Counted from the first letter of the stretch, positions 18,127-27,387 are shown. The stretch is DNA of 64,000 nt from Isachenkonia alkalipeptolytica (GCF_009910325.1 NZ_SUMG01000009.1:36799-100798); one strand, 5' to 3'. Translations and numbers: made by a program. Notes: generated by a model not told the origin, from the letters alone.

Positions 18127-19368
18127 TTAACCCTCGATCTCCCTGCGAAACATCAGCAAGAGAACAAGCCCCAACACCGTCGTGCTTCCCGCCAGCAGAA
18201 AGGCCGGGGTAAAGGAATTGGTAATATCCAAAAGTCTGGACCCCAGCAAGCTGGTAAGGGCGCCAATTCCAAAGGCGCTGAAGACCAAACCGTAATTGAA
18301 TCCCAAATATTTTGTCCCGAAGCCCGAGGCCACCAACACCGGAAAAAGGGCAAAGGTGGTGGCATAGCCCACCCCCAGCAACAATGAACATACAAGAAGC
18401 AGTCCGAAATTTACAGCGATGAAGGGCAGAGCCAAAAATACCGTGGCCTGCATGATATAGACCGTGATCATAACCCGCAGGGTCCCATACTGATCCGATA
18501 AAGCCCCCACAAAGGGTCGTCCCAGCCCGTTGGTAAGGGCATAAGCAGAAATAGCGGTTGCTGCAATGGCGGGCTCCAAGCTTAGTACTATTTCTCCATA
18601 GGCCGGGATCAGCCCGATGGCGGTTAATCCCCCGCCGATCACCATGGCCAGTGCCAGCCAGAGAATATAAAAGACCTTTGTTTTAATAAACTCCTTCGGC
18701 GGAATGTCTTTGAGCAGCTCCGCTGATTGAACGCCCTTGCTTTTCACGGCTTCCTTCCGTGGAGGAGAGCGGTATCCCCCGGGGGGATTCTTGAGAAGCC
18801 GGGCCCCGATCAAGGCAACCACCGCAATAAATATGGAAAGCACCACAAAGGTTCCGTCGACCCCGCATAAATTAATCATCTGCCGCTTAAGGGGGGAAAA
18901 CACCACCGCGGCCAGACCAAAACCCATTACGGCGGTGGAAACCGCAAATCCCGGCCGATCCCCGTACCATTTTCGGGCAGTGGGTGCAATGCATGCGTAG
19001 GTAAGACCACAGGCCCCTCCTACCAGGATGCCGTAGGAAAAAACCAACCACAGGGGATCAGGAATCCATCGAAGGAGACCCGATAGGGCATAACCAACAA
19101 AAAATAACAGGGCTCCCCAGGTGGCAACTTTCCGTGGACCAATCCTATCCTGAATCCACCCCGCGGGTATCATGGTTATGGAAAATACGATAATCATAAT
19201 CGTAAAGGGCAGGGTGGCCTGGGTAGCCGTCCAGCCCCATTCCATAACCAGGGGCACCACAAAGGACCCCCAGGCATAGCTCATCCCTCCCATTAAAGAA
19301 AGGAGAAAGCCCCCTAAAAGCACCGTCCACCGCCGACTAGTGTTTGGACTGGAAGTTGAGATTGTCAT
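18127..19368 (-). CDS. MFS transporter, OFA (oxalate/formate antiporter) family-like
   Basis: 413-residue twelve-helix major facilitator. The pattern WTVLLGGFLLSLMGGMSYAWGSF, GWIQDRIGPRKVATWG (loop 2-3 motif) and GRPFVGALSDQYG in the second half is typical of the OFA group, which exchanges small carboxylates. I placed the start at ATG 19368; a longer in-frame start at 19413 adds 15 unlikely residues. The gene converges on the questin-oxidase-like gene with only 13 nt between stops and no clear hairpin. Confidence 0.83.
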   Translation of the reverse strand: MTISTSSPNTSRRWTVLLGGFLLSLMGGMSYAWGSFVVPLVMEWGWTATQATLPFTIMIIVFSITMIPAGWIQDRIGPRKVATWGALLFFVGYALSGLLRWIPDPLWLVFSYGILVGGACGLTYACIAPTARKWYGDRPGFAVSTAVMGFGLAAVVFSPLKRQMINLCGVDGTFVVLSIFIAVVALIGARLLKNPPGGYRSPPRKEAVKSKGVQSAELLKDIPPKEFIKTKVFYILWLALAMVIGGGLTAIGLIPAYGEIVLSLEPAIAATAISAYALTNGLGRPFVGALSDQYGTLRVMITVYIMQATVFLALPFIAVNFGLLLVCSLLLGVGYATTFALFPVLVASGFGTKYLGFNYGLVFSAFGIGALTSLLGSRLLDITNSFTPAFLLAGSTTVLGLVLLLMFRREIEG

Positions 19369-19545
19369 TTGACCACCGTCCTTTATAAGAAATCCTTGAC
19401 CCACCGGGAGCATCCTAATGAATCCCCTCAGATATTTGCTGTTTTTCCTTGTTCCCGTGATCCATGCTTTTTAGAACTGTATACCTTATTATTATACCCT
19501 TTTTTTACCGGCAAACTCCGCTTCCCGACGGAAATCTCAGCCAAA

Positions 19546-19575
19546 CCAAAAATAAGCGATCCCGGGGGATCGCTT
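19546..19575 (-). terminator. Terminator after the pRiA4b ORF-3-like gene
   Basis: On the minus strand, AAGCGATCCCC pairs with GGGATCGCTT, followed by ATTTTTGG. Confidence 0.85.
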
Positions 19576-19586
19576 GTCTCTTGAAC

Positions 19587-20252
19587 CTATATTGTCATTT
19601 CTTTCAGTTTCTCATTGATCCTTTCCGGATCATACTCCTCGTATCCCTGTTTCTCTGCCCAGTCCCTAAGGGGTTTGTGCTCTGGATGCTCCCGGTCGTG
19701 GTAGACTTTTAAAAATTCATTATAGCCTTCCGCGCCCCCCAGATTTTCTATGGGAGCGGCCTCGGCGCCGTCAATTAAGGTCGGATGGCTCTTCGAGTAC
19801 TCTTCATCGGTTTCAACGTACCCCACAATGAATTTCCACTTTTCTTCGTAATCATAGACATACTCCATGCTTTGATACTTTTCAAGATAATAGCCGATGT
19901 GCAGCTCTTCGGGCTTTTTGATCTCGGTCTCCAAATCCTGAAGCCTCGACTCATTAAAGGCTTGAAATTCTTCGGCGGATTCCCCATGTCTTTTAACCAC
20001 GTCTTCCCGATTTTCCTGATAAGCCCCATGCTCTATATAGGCTTTCTCATCGTTGGTAATGCGGAGGTTTTCCTCGGGCAAATTAAACTCAAAGAGACTT
20101 CCCGCCTCATCCAGGGCCCATCCCTTAAAGTTCGAAACCCTTTGGATCACCCGGTGCAGATCCTCAAAGGTAGCCGTAGCGGGGATGATCACTTCCCGCC
20201 ACATCAATGGGTGTACCTCTTGTAACTGTATTGTAATTCTATATGCTTTCAT
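19587..20252 (-). CDS. Plasmid pRiA4b ORF-3-like family protein
   Basis: 221-residue acidic protein. The N-terminus (YRITIQLQEVHPLMWREVIIPATATFEDLHRVIQ) is the hallmark of the pRiA4b ORF-3-like family, and the central YDYEEKWKFIVGY matches the conserved YDFGDxWxH region. The family is found on chromosomes and as a passenger near some transposons, but no transposase or inverted repeats are seen here. Function unknown. RBS AGAGGTG precedes the ATG. Confidence 0.85.
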   Translation of the reverse strand: MKAYRITIQLQEVHPLMWREVIIPATATFEDLHRVIQRVSNFKGWALDEAGSLFEFNLPEENLRITNDEKAYIEHGAYQENREDVVKRHGESAEEFQAFNESRLQDLETEIKKPEELHIGYYLEKYQSMEYVYDYEEKWKFIVGYVETDEEYSKSHPTLIDGAEAAPIENLGGAEGYNEFLKVYHDREHPEHKPLRDWAEKQGYEEYDPERINEKLKEMTI

Positions 20253-20343
20253 TCCATCACCTCTTAAAATTCTTTCGTTATTTTATCCTAACATACTTTA
20301 GGGAAATAATCACGGATCCTTGGCTATTACTCCTTAACCTTTG

Positions 20344-21453
20344 TTAATTCAGACTTTTCATGCCGGTCTTGCTGAACCGGTCGTGAAACAGCCGCCGATC
20401 CCTTCTAAAGGCACTGACCCCCAAATGGATCAGTCCGGTGCCCAAAATCACAAAAACTGTTAAGTAAAGAAGGGAACTATAGGGCTCCTCCATTTCCATC
20501 ACCTCTAACAGGACCAAGGATCCGGGAAACCATAGAAGAAATAATACATGGCGAAACATCATCCTTGCGCGAGAGAAGCCGTCACCTTCCCGAGGATAGA
20601 TATTAATCTTGACCAATGCCATTCCCGGGGTTTTTCCCCTTAGTACCCATGTGCTGCCTAGGAAATACAACCCGCTGAGGATAAAGACAAGGACAAAACT
20701 AAAGCCCCCCTGCCCCGGATTATTCATCGGGGTAACCGCCAAAAACCTGATAGCCAAGGGATAAAGGGCCAGGACGATGCCGATGTCCACCCCAAAAGCC
20801 AGGAAGCGTCGGGGCAGGGAGACCTCCTGGAATTCCCCGACCCTCTTTTCCCTTTCTATTTCCGGGGTCCATGGCTTCAGAAGGGGGGCGATCAAAAATC
20901 CCACTGCCGCCCCCAGGGAGTTCACCATCAAATCATCCACATTAAAGATCCGGTAGGGCCTGGGGTAAACCCCATAGAGCCCCGTAAGCTGGGTAAGCTC
21001 AAAAAACAGACTGAGAAGAAATCCTGCAAAAAGGGTTTTCCAAAAGGTAAACCCGAAATATTTTCGAAGATATACCCCCAGGGGAAGAAACAACAGCAGA
21101 TTAAAATAAACCGTATAGGCTGTCGGCTGCAACAGGGCGGCAGGATAGGTGGCCGGATTTGATAGGTCGATCCCCGAGTACTGGGTAAAGTGTTCTACAA
21201 AAACAAAGGGTTCCAGATTATAATGGGGGGTATTTAAGAGTTCAACGGATTCCCGGGAAGGCAGGGGAAGAATCACCAAAAAATAGGCCGCCACCAGATA
21301 CCAAATAAAAGAATATCCCACCAGGGTTCGCTTGATCGGTACTTGCCCCCGTTTACGATAATTATACACCGCATAGGGCAGGGCGGATAACAACAGGATT
21401 AATAAAGAAGTTCCTACACTCATGGCTATAGGGGATAAATATTGTCTGATCAT
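20344..21453 (-). CDS. VanZ-RDD fusion membrane protein
   Basis: 369-residue membrane protein with two modules. Residues about 1-190 form a VanZ-like domain (NLEPFVFV, FGFTFWKTLFAGFLLSLFFE, NVDDLMVNSLGAAVGF). Residues about 210-365 form an RDD domain (RRFLAFGVDIGIVLAL, GKTPGMALVKINI). VanZ relatives give low teicoplanin resistance and RDD proteins may transport ions or compatible solutes, but the fusion has no settled role. RBS GGAGG precedes the ATG. Its promoter region carries the TTAACA repeat array. Confidence 0.87.
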   Translation of the reverse strand: MIRQYLSPIAMSVGTSLLILLLSALPYAVYNYRKRGQVPIKRTLVGYSFIWYLVAAYFLVILPLPSRESVELLNTPHYNLEPFVFVEHFTQYSGIDLSNPATYPAALLQPTAYTVYFNLLLFLPLGVYLRKYFGFTFWKTLFAGFLLSLFFELTQLTGLYGVYPRPYRIFNVDDLMVNSLGAAVGFLIAPLLKPWTPEIEREKRVGEFQEVSLPRRFLAFGVDIGIVLALYPLAIRFLAVTPMNNPGQGGFSFVLVFILSGLYFLGSTWVLRGKTPGMALVKINIYPREGDGFSRARMMFRHVLFLLWFPGSLVLLEVMEMEEPYSSLLYLTVFVILGTGLIHLGVSAFRRDRRLFHDRFSKTGMKSLN

Positions 21454-21480
21454 GCGCTTGCCTCCGAATTCCCGATTTAT

Positions 21481-21530
21481 TAAGGTTTGTTAAGGATTGT
21501 TAAGGATTGTTAAGGATTGTTAAGGATTGT
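21481..21530 (-). repeat. Five 10-bp tandem repeats (TTAACAATCC) in the VanZ-RDD promoter/leader
   Basis: Read on the minus strand, TTAACAATCC is repeated three times, followed by TTAACAAACC and a degenerate copy; on the plus strand the unit is TAAGGATTGT. TTAACA hexamers spaced by 4 bp resemble the PhoP box of Firmicutes. The array sits between a -10 TATAAT (21537-21542) and the start codon at 21453, so it is at or just downstream of the expected transcription start. Confidence 0.85.
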
Positions 21531-21536
21531 TTAAAC

Positions 21537-21565
21537 ATTATACCATATCTCTTTTAGGAAACTAA
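21537..21565 (-). promoter_or_regulatory. Putative promoter of the VanZ-RDD gene
   Basis: On the minus strand, TTAGTT and TATAAT are separated by 17 nt. The -10 is perfect and the -35 weak. The repeat array begins right after the expected start site. Confidence 0.55.
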
Positions 21566-21578
21566 TGATTTTTTCCGC

Positions 21579-21630
21579 AAAAAAAACTCTCTTTCCAGTG
21601 GAACCTCCTTCGGATCTACTGAAAAGAGAG
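21579..21630 (-). terminator. Terminator after folD
   Basis: On the minus strand, CTCTCTTTTCAGT pairs with ACTGGAAAGAGAG, followed by eight T. Confidence 0.92.
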
Positions 21631-21671
21631 GGCAGTCACTTAGTTATTGCTGTACCGAGTCTAACCCTTCT

Positions 21672-22520
21672 TTAATTTTGCTGTTTATAGGCCTTCAGGA
21701 CATGCTTTGCTAAAACCGTTGTGGTCACCGAGCCTACGCCCCGGGGAACCGGTGTGATCATGGATGCCTTCTTTTGCACTTTCTCAAAATCCACATCTCC
21801 CGACATATTTCCCTCGTCGTCCACATTGATGCCCACATCAATCACCACGGCGCCCTCTGAAACCCAGTCTTCTTTTACCATTTTGGGAACCCCAACACCC
21901 ACCACCAGAATTTCTCCCTGTCTGGCGACGGCGGCGGTATCCCTCGTTTTGGAATGGGCTACCCTTACGGTGGCCTTACGATTCAGTAACAGCATGGCCA
22001 CGGGCTTACCCACCACCATGGAGGATCCGATCACGGAAGCCTCAGCCCCCTTTATTTCCACCCCGTAGAAATCCAGGATTTCCATTACTGCGCTTGGGGT
22101 ACAGGGATTGAACCCCGTGGGATCCCCCTCGGTCATTTTCCCTACGTTTACCGGACTGAAACAGTCGATGTCCTTTTCCGGGGCGATGATGTTTTTAATC
22201 ATACTTTCGTCAATTTGTTTCGGCAGGGGTCTGAAAATCAGAATGCCGTTCACAGAAGCATCCTTATTTAATTTCTGCAGCTCTTCAATAAAGTCCTCCT
22301 GGGTGATATCCCCCGGAAGCACCACGGAGGCCACTTCGATTCCGATTTTTTCCGCCCGCTTGGTTGCCCCCCGTTCATAGGCAATATCATCTCCCCGCTC
22401 GCCCACTCTAAGGGTTGCCAACTTGGGTTGCCCGCCTTTAGCTTTAATATTTTCAATTTCCTTGGATAACTCTTCGGTGATCTTGTCTGCCACCGGTTTT
22501 CCTTTAATTATTTTTGCCAT
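21672..22520 (-). CDS. folD: FolD-like methylenetetrahydrofolate dehydrogenase/cyclohydrolase, atypical active site
   Basis: 282-residue member of the FolD family (5,10-methylene-THF to 10-formyl-THF). The NAD(P) domain (GSSMVVGKPVAMLLLNR), the PVPRGVGSVTTTVL segment and the folate-site Asp (D119 in KDIDCF) are present. However, aligning AYERGATKRAEKIG with the usual YxxxKxK motif puts Ala52 where the catalytic Lys should be, and ILIFRPLP puts Phe96 where the catalytic Gln of ILVQLPLP should be. Cyclohydrolase activity may therefore be altered. The start is ATG 22520 with GGAGGG upstream; an ATG at 22535 overlaps that RBS. The gene is monocistronic. Confidence 0.88.
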   Translation of the reverse strand: MAKIIKGKPVADKITEELSKEIENIKAKGGQPKLATLRVGERGDDIAYERGATKRAEKIGIEVASVVLPGDITQEDFIEELQKLNKDASVNGILIFRPLPKQIDESMIKNIIAPEKDIDCFSPVNVGKMTEGDPTGFNPCTPSAVMEILDFYGVEIKGAEASVIGSSMVVGKPVAMLLLNRKATVRVAHSKTRDTAAVARQGEILVVGVGVPKMVKEDWVSEGAVVIDVGINVDDEGNMSGDVDFEKVQKKASMITPVPRGVGSVTTTVLAKHVLKAYKQQN

Positions 22521-22676
22521 TCTGTCACCCTCCATTACTATTTTCTTTGCTAAAGAAAAATTCTTTCCTTTTAATTATAGCCCAGCTGTAAGGAATTTTA
22601 AACCGCCGGGCCCAATTATTTCCCCTTTTCCGATTGAACCGGAGAAGCGTTTTTCCATTTAGGTTTTCCAGTCTAC

Positions 22677-24221
22677 TTACGTTCCGCAGTAGGTTACGTA
22701 GGGTTTAGCAGAAGGATCCGGGGGCTCCTGGTACGGCTTTTTCTCCTTGGAGTTTTCATAGGGGTTTTGCAGGACGGTCATTAACTTTTCCATTACCGTA
22801 AAGTCCTCCTTTTCCACCGCCGCCTTCAGGGCCCGCTCCACTTGATGGTTTCTCGGAATTACTGCGGGATTGGCGGTTTTCATTAAGGCTTTAGCCTCCC
22901 CCTCGGTTTTCTTTTGTTTTTCCAGCCGCTCTTTCCACCGGCTGAACCAGTCTTTAAACCGGGGAGTCTCTGCCATTTTCAAGTGCTCCTCTCCGCCATA
23001 GGTTAAGGCCACAAAGGTATTGGTAAAGTCCTCCTCTTTTTCCGCCATGAGCTGAAGAAGTCTTTGGATTAAGACTTGATCCTCCTTGGCGGCCTGGAAA
23101 ATCCCCAGCTTTTCACCCATACCCTTTAGCCGGTAGGCTTCATAGGCCCGGGAAAAGCCTTGCAGCTTTTCTTCCATGATCTTAGCTCCCTGGGCCGGAT
23201 CCTGATGCACCAGGGGCAGCAAAGTCTCGGCAAACCGGGCTAAATTCCACTGCCCGATGGAAGGCTGGTTTTTATAGGCGTAGCGGCCCCCTCGATCAAT
23301 GGAGCTGAACACCGTCCCGGGATCATAGGTATCCATAAAGGCGCAGGGCCCGTAGTCAATGGTTTCTCCGCTTAAGGCCATGTTATCGGTATTCATTACT
23401 CCGTGAATGAACCCTACCAACTGCCATTTGGCAATTAAAGCCGCCTGTTTATCCTGCACCGCTTCAAAAAGTTTTACGTATTTTTCCTCTCCGTCGCTTT
23501 TTTCCAGGATCTCCGGGAAGTGCCGCTGAATGGTGTAGTCTGCTAAGGCTTTTAGTTCTTGAAGGTTCCCGAATCGTTGCAGATACTCAAAGGTTCCCAC
23601 CCGGATATGGCTGGCGGCCACCCGGGTAAGAATTCCTCCTGGAAGCCTTTCTTCCCGCTGCACATCCTCTCCCGTGGCAACCACCGCTAAGGCCCGGGTG
23701 CTTGGGATGCCCAGGGCATGCATGGCTTCGCTGATGATATACTCCCTAAGCATCGGTCCCAGGGCCGCCCGGCCGTCCCCCCGTCTGGAATAGGGGGTAG
23801 GGCCGGAACCCTTTAGTTGAATATCGTATCGTCCCCCCTGAGGGGTGAGCTGCTCCCCTAAAAGATGGGCCCGTCCATCTCCCAGCATGGTAAAATGACC
23901 GAACTGATGACCGGCATAGGCCTGGGCAATGGGGGCCGACCCTTGGGGAAGCGCATTCCCGGAAAAAATCAACCCCCCGGGAACCCCTTCCTCTTGTTCG
24001 AGCCGCAGTCCCAGTTCCCTTCCTAAGGCCTCATTATAAACAAGAACCTTGGGATCCTTCACCGGTACCGGGTCCGCTTTGCTGAATAACTTTCCCGGCA
24101 ACTGTTGATAACCGGCCTCTAAGTTCCATCCTTCTAAAGGGAGCCGTGGATTGTTTTCCTTGTTTTTGTTGTTACTTTTGTTGTTGCTATTATTTTTGTT
24201 GTTCTTCCTGTCTTCATCCAT
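22677..24221 (-). CDS. selO: SelO/YdiU protein adenylyltransferase
   Basis: 514-residue SelO (YdiU, UPF0061) pseudokinase-fold enzyme that transfers AMP from ATP to Ser/Thr/Tyr of target proteins in redox stress. Conserved stretches include AQAYAGHQFGHFTMLGDGRAHLLGE, DIQLKGSGPTPYSRRGDGRA, HGVMNTDNMALSGETIDYGPCAFMD and a C-terminal CGT tail with the conserved near-terminal Cys. The first 25 residues are an Asn/Lys low-complexity run, an odd lineage-specific addition. RBS GGGAGG precedes the ATG. Confidence 0.93.
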   Translation of the reverse strand: MDEDRKNNKNNSNNKSNNKNKENNPRLPLEGWNLEAGYQQLPGKLFSKADPVPVKDPKVLVYNEALGRELGLRLEQEEGVPGGLIFSGNALPQGSAPIAQAYAGHQFGHFTMLGDGRAHLLGEQLTPQGGRYDIQLKGSGPTPYSRRGDGRAALGPMLREYIISEAMHALGIPSTRALAVVATGEDVQREERLPGGILTRVAASHIRVGTFEYLQRFGNLQELKALADYTIQRHFPEILEKSDGEEKYVKLFEAVQDKQAALIAKWQLVGFIHGVMNTDNMALSGETIDYGPCAFMDTYDPGTVFSSIDRGGRYAYKNQPSIGQWNLARFAETLLPLVHQDPAQGAKIMEEKLQGFSRAYEAYRLKGMGEKLGIFQAAKEDQVLIQRLLQLMAEKEEDFTNTFVALTYGGEEHLKMAETPRFKDWFSRWKERLEKQKKTEGEAKALMKTANPAVIPRNHQVERALKAAVEKEDFTVMEKLMTVLQNPYENSKEKKPYQEPPDPSAKPYVTYCGT

Positions 24222-24250
24222 GGTAATTCCTCCCGCCTGTCCTTTGGCTG

Positions 24251-24439
24251 CTAACGGTCTACGGCTTCCACCCGGATAATATGCCGTACATTGATGAATA
24301 TATTACGCTCTCTTTCCGTGGTGATTTCCACAAAATCACTTTTCACATTATTGTCCTCATCTAAAAAAGTCTTTAAAAATTCCCCGGGTTCCTGGTCTAC
24401 GGTGTATACCAGGTCCTCAGTTACAATACGCGTCTTCAT
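24251..24439 (-). CDS. Small hypothetical protein upstream of selO
   Basis: 62-residue acidic protein (MKTRIVTEDLVYTVDQEPGE...) with no membrane segment or cysteine. It ends 29 nt before selO on the same strand, so the two may share a transcript. A GAAGGTGAAGG element precedes the ATG. The alternating hydrophobic pattern of IFINVRHIIRVEAV suggests a beta-rich C-terminus. The family is not recognised. Confidence 0.6.
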   Translation of the reverse strand: MKTRIVTEDLVYTVDQEPGEFLKTFLDEDNNVKSDFVEITTERERNIFINVRHIIRVEAVDR

Positions 24440-24678
24440 ACCTTCACCTTCTTTCTTTCAAATAGATTACAAAAATACTCGATATCGATTGCAAAAATCC
24501 TCAAAACTTCTGTTCCGGAAGGTTCACTGTTGTTTTCCCTTGTACCTATTCCACAGGAAAATCCAAAACCTTCTTTATACTTTCAGTTTATCACGGTATA
24601 CTGGTAGTAACAAAGAAAATAATTATACGCCTGATCCCCGGAAAGTTTTGCTGTTCGACAAAAGGAGGTTGTTAGAAA

Positions 24679-25311
24679 ATGGATAACAACGCTTTATTGG
24701 TTCAAAAAATTGAAGCCAACCGCATTTTAAAAACCCCCTCGATCAAAGAAGCCTTACTGGCTGTGGATCGAAAAGATTTTGTTTTGCCCAGGTATACTGA
24801 TTATGCCTACTTGGATCGGCCTTTACCCATCGGCGAAGGACAAACCATCTCCCAGCCCTCCACGGTGGTGTTTATGTTAGAGCTTCTGCAAGCTGAAAAA
24901 GGTCATAAAGTCCTGGATGCCGGTTCCGGCTCCGGTTGGACCACCGCCCTGTTATCCCACATTGTGGGACCCCGGGGAAAGGTCATCGCCATGGAACTTC
25001 TGCCTTCTTTAAAAACCTTCGGAGAGGAAAACTTTAAACATGCCCCCTATGAAAACGGCATTTTTCTTCAGGGCAATGGGGCTAAGGGTGTCCCGGAGGA
25101 AGCCCCCTTTGACCGGATTCTTATCAGTGCCGGAGCCAGAGAAATCCCGTCGGCTCTCCTTGACCAGCTGGCTGAGGGTGGGAAACTGGTCCTCCCCCTT
25201 CAAGACCGGCGGGGGAACCTGGTCTTAGTGGAGAAACGAGGCAATAACGATTTTCATAAAAGTTACTACCCCGGTTTTGCTTTTGTGCCTTTTATCACCG
25301 ACCGGGAGTAA
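24679..25311 (+). CDS. pcm: Protein-L-isoaspartate O-methyltransferase
   Basis: 210-residue PCMT-family SAM methyltransferase that repairs isoaspartyl residues. Seen are the N-terminal DRKDFVLPRYTDYAYLDRPLPIGEGQTISQP region, SAM motif I VLDAGSGSGWTTALL, the family motif GAKGVPEEAPFDRILISAGA and EGGKLVLPL. Length and order are normal for the family. RBS AAAGGAGG precedes the ATG. A small basic protein gene follows after 71 nt. Confidence 0.9.
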   Translation: MDNNALLVQKIEANRILKTPSIKEALLAVDRKDFVLPRYTDYAYLDRPLPIGEGQTISQPSTVVFMLELLQAEKGHKVLDAGSGSGWTTALLSHIVGPRGKVIAMELLPSLKTFGEENFKHAPYENGIFLQGNGAKGVPEEAPFDRILISAGAREIPSALLDQLAEGGKLVLPLQDRRGNLVLVEKRGNNDFHKSYYPGFAFVPFITDRE

Positions 25312-25382
25312 GCCTGAATTTCGGTTTTGCGTAACCTCTTCTTTTTAGGGTATATATCCCGGTATAATAAGGAGGGCTTACC

Positions 25383-25556
25383 ATGGTCATGGATTTTAGA
25401 AAGCATGCACCTAATACCGCCGCTTCCGGTCAAAAAAGAGGAAGGATCGCCAGGCTTTTTTCCCGAAGAAAGAAAAAATCCAAATCTTCCCAGGAGGATA
25501 AATTAAAAGCTATCCGGTCCTTTGAAAAGGACCTGGAGCGGGCAAAGGTCTTTTGA
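25383..25556 (+). CDS. Small basic protein, 57 residues, unknown
   Basis: Short open frame with a strong RBS (AAGGAGGG) before the ATG. The product is Lys/Arg-rich (RRKKKSKSSQEDKLKAI), has no cysteine and no membrane segment, and ends in an amphipathic helix-like stretch. It could be a nucleic-acid-associated protein (inference from charge only). A hairpin and then a terminator follow, which supports a real transcript end. Family not recognised. Confidence 0.55.
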   Translation: MVMDFRKHAPNTAASGQKRGRIARLFSRRKKKSKSSQEDKLKAIRSFEKDLERAKVF

Positions 25557-25568
25557 GACTACGGCCAA

Positions 25569-25587
25569 CTTCTGTAGTTTACAGAAG
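25569..25587. other. Perfect hairpin after the small basic gene
   Basis: CTTCTGTA and TACAGAAG are perfectly inverted around a 3-nt loop. There is no T-run, so it is more likely an mRNA hairpin or a protein site than a terminator. Confidence 0.6.
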
Positions 25588-25610
25588 AAACCCGAGAACC
25601 CCCCGTGTTA

Positions 25611-25639
25611 AAAGCCATCTATCCCGATGGCTTTTTTTT
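25611..25639 (+). terminator. Terminator after the small basic gene
   Basis: AAAGCCATC and GATGGCTTT surround a 6-nt loop, followed by an eight-T run. Confidence 0.9.
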
Positions 25640-25679
25640 CGGCAAAGGCCTGGTTAAAAGACATGGAGCCTCCCGGAAG

Positions 25680-27119
25680 TTACAGATCATAATACATTCG
25701 AAACTCCTCGGGATGGGGAAGTTTATGGATCTGGTGATGCTCTTCTCTCAGTTTTTGTATCTGGTTTCGGACCAAATTCTTTGAAAAGACACCGCCCTTT
25801 AACAAAAATTGATGGTCCTTTTCCAAGGCGTCACAGGCTTCCAACAGATCCTTCGGCAAACTCTTGATTTTTTCCTGTTCCGATGCCTTCAATTCAAACA
25901 CATTCACATCATAGGGACCGAAGCCCTCTTTTGCCGGGTCTATCTTATTTTCGATCCCCTCCGCCGCCGCAAGGAGCATCGCCGTATAGGCTAAATAAGG
26001 ATTGGCGGTGCCATCGGGAGATCGGAGCTCAAAGCGCTTATGCTCCGGCTGGGTGGCGTAACCGGGGATGCGAATGACGGCGCTGCGATTGGCGGTGCCG
26101 TAACAAATGCTTACCGGGGCTTCAAATCCCGGGACTAAACGTTTATAGGAATTGGTACTGGGATTGGTAAAGGCCATTAATGCCGGGGCATGTTTTAGAA
26201 TTCCTCCGATGGCATACAGGGCGGTCTTGCTTAAATTACTGTACCCTCCCTCGTGGTAAAACAGGGGCTTTCCTTGATTGAATAAATGCATATGAATGTG
26301 CATGCCGTTTCCGCACTCATCGCTGAAGGGTTTGGGCATAAAGGTGGTGCTCAGCCCGTTTTTCACGGCATTGTTCCGAAGAATATACTTTAGCTTTTGA
26401 GTGCGGTCCCCCATTTCCAATAGGGTTGCGAACTCCACCTCGATTTCCACCTGACCGGGGCCGCCGTTTTCCGAGTGGTGATATTTTACCGGAACCCCGT
26501 AGGTCCCTAATAAATCCACGGTTTGATTTCTGAAATTATAACTGGAATCCAGTGGGACGTCCACATGGTAGCCGCCATTTTTCTTCACCTTGTTCCCCGG
26601 ATTTTTCTCATCGGATTTCCCCGCATTCCATTCTCCCTGCCGGGAATCGATTTTCACTTCCATATGATGGTTTTTAATTTGATAGGAGATATGATCCAAC
26701 ACATAAAACTCGAACTCCGGGCCGAATAAGGCCTCGTCCCCCATCCCTTTCTCTGCTATATATCCCTCGGCCTTCTTGGCTATATATCGGGGATCATCTT
26801 CAAAGCGGACCCGCTTGCCCTCTTCCAACCTGTAAATATCAGCGATAAACACCAGGGTTCGCATTTCCGTAAAGGGATCGATAAATCCCGTCGTAAGATC
26901 GGGGATTAAAACCATATCGGATTTTTCCACGGTTAAAAATCCGTAGCTCGATCCGTCAAACCCGATACCTTCGGTCATAATCTCTTCCTTCAGGCGCTCT
27001 GCCGGTATCGTAAGGTGGTTCCATCGCCCCTTCATATCCACCACTTTAAAATCCACCATTTTCACTTCCTGTTCCTGAATAAATGCCTGTACCCCTTTAA
27101 TACTTTTAAAAGATTTCAT
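25680..27119 (-). CDS. glnA: Glutamine synthetase, type I
   Basis: 479-residue GlnA (glutamate + NH3 + ATP to glutamine). Key family segments are the beta-grasp domain with GIGFDGSSYGF, the active-site GPEFEFYVLD, NGMHIHMHLF, NPSTNSYKRLVPGFEAP (ATP/glutamate site) and RSAVIRIPG. The adenylylation-site region of beta-type enzymes is not evident, so it is more like the alpha-type. RBS GGGGAGG precedes the ATG. No GlnR site was seen. Confidence 0.93.
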   Translation of the reverse strand: MKSFKSIKGVQAFIQEQEVKMVDFKVVDMKGRWNHLTIPAERLKEEIMTEGIGFDGSSYGFLTVEKSDMVLIPDLTTGFIDPFTEMRTLVFIADIYRLEEGKRVRFEDDPRYIAKKAEGYIAEKGMGDEALFGPEFEFYVLDHISYQIKNHHMEVKIDSRQGEWNAGKSDEKNPGNKVKKNGGYHVDVPLDSSYNFRNQTVDLLGTYGVPVKYHHSENGGPGQVEIEVEFATLLEMGDRTQKLKYILRNNAVKNGLSTTFMPKPFSDECGNGMHIHMHLFNQGKPLFYHEGGYSNLSKTALYAIGGILKHAPALMAFTNPSTNSYKRLVPGFEAPVSICYGTANRSAVIRIPGYATQPEHKRFELRSPDGTANPYLAYTAMLLAAAEGIENKIDPAKEGFGPYDVNVFELKASEQEKIKSLPKDLLEACDALEKDHQFLLKGGVFSKNLVRNQIQKLREEHHQIHKLPHPEEFRMYYDL

Positions 27120-27387
27120 GTACTTCCCCTCCCCATCTAGGATAAAAGTCTTTGCTTAATATATACCCCGGTGCCCGGGTTTTATTAACTTATTTCTAAA
27201 ACCCTCTTAGGAAGCATTTTCACCATGGCCTATTATTTTTGCTCCCCGGTTGATGTTTGAGCATCTTTCCCTCCCGAAGAAGCCCCTTCCCAAGCTCGGG
27301 AAAACTTTCGAGTATAAAGTCTCCTTTCAATTACCGGATCCCTCCTGTATACTGAAAGAAATCCTAAAACCTTAAGGAGGTGAACCT

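Noticed and set aside
19587..20252. Mobile element marked by the pRiA4b ORF-3-like gene
   Set aside because: No transposase, inverted repeats or target duplications around it.
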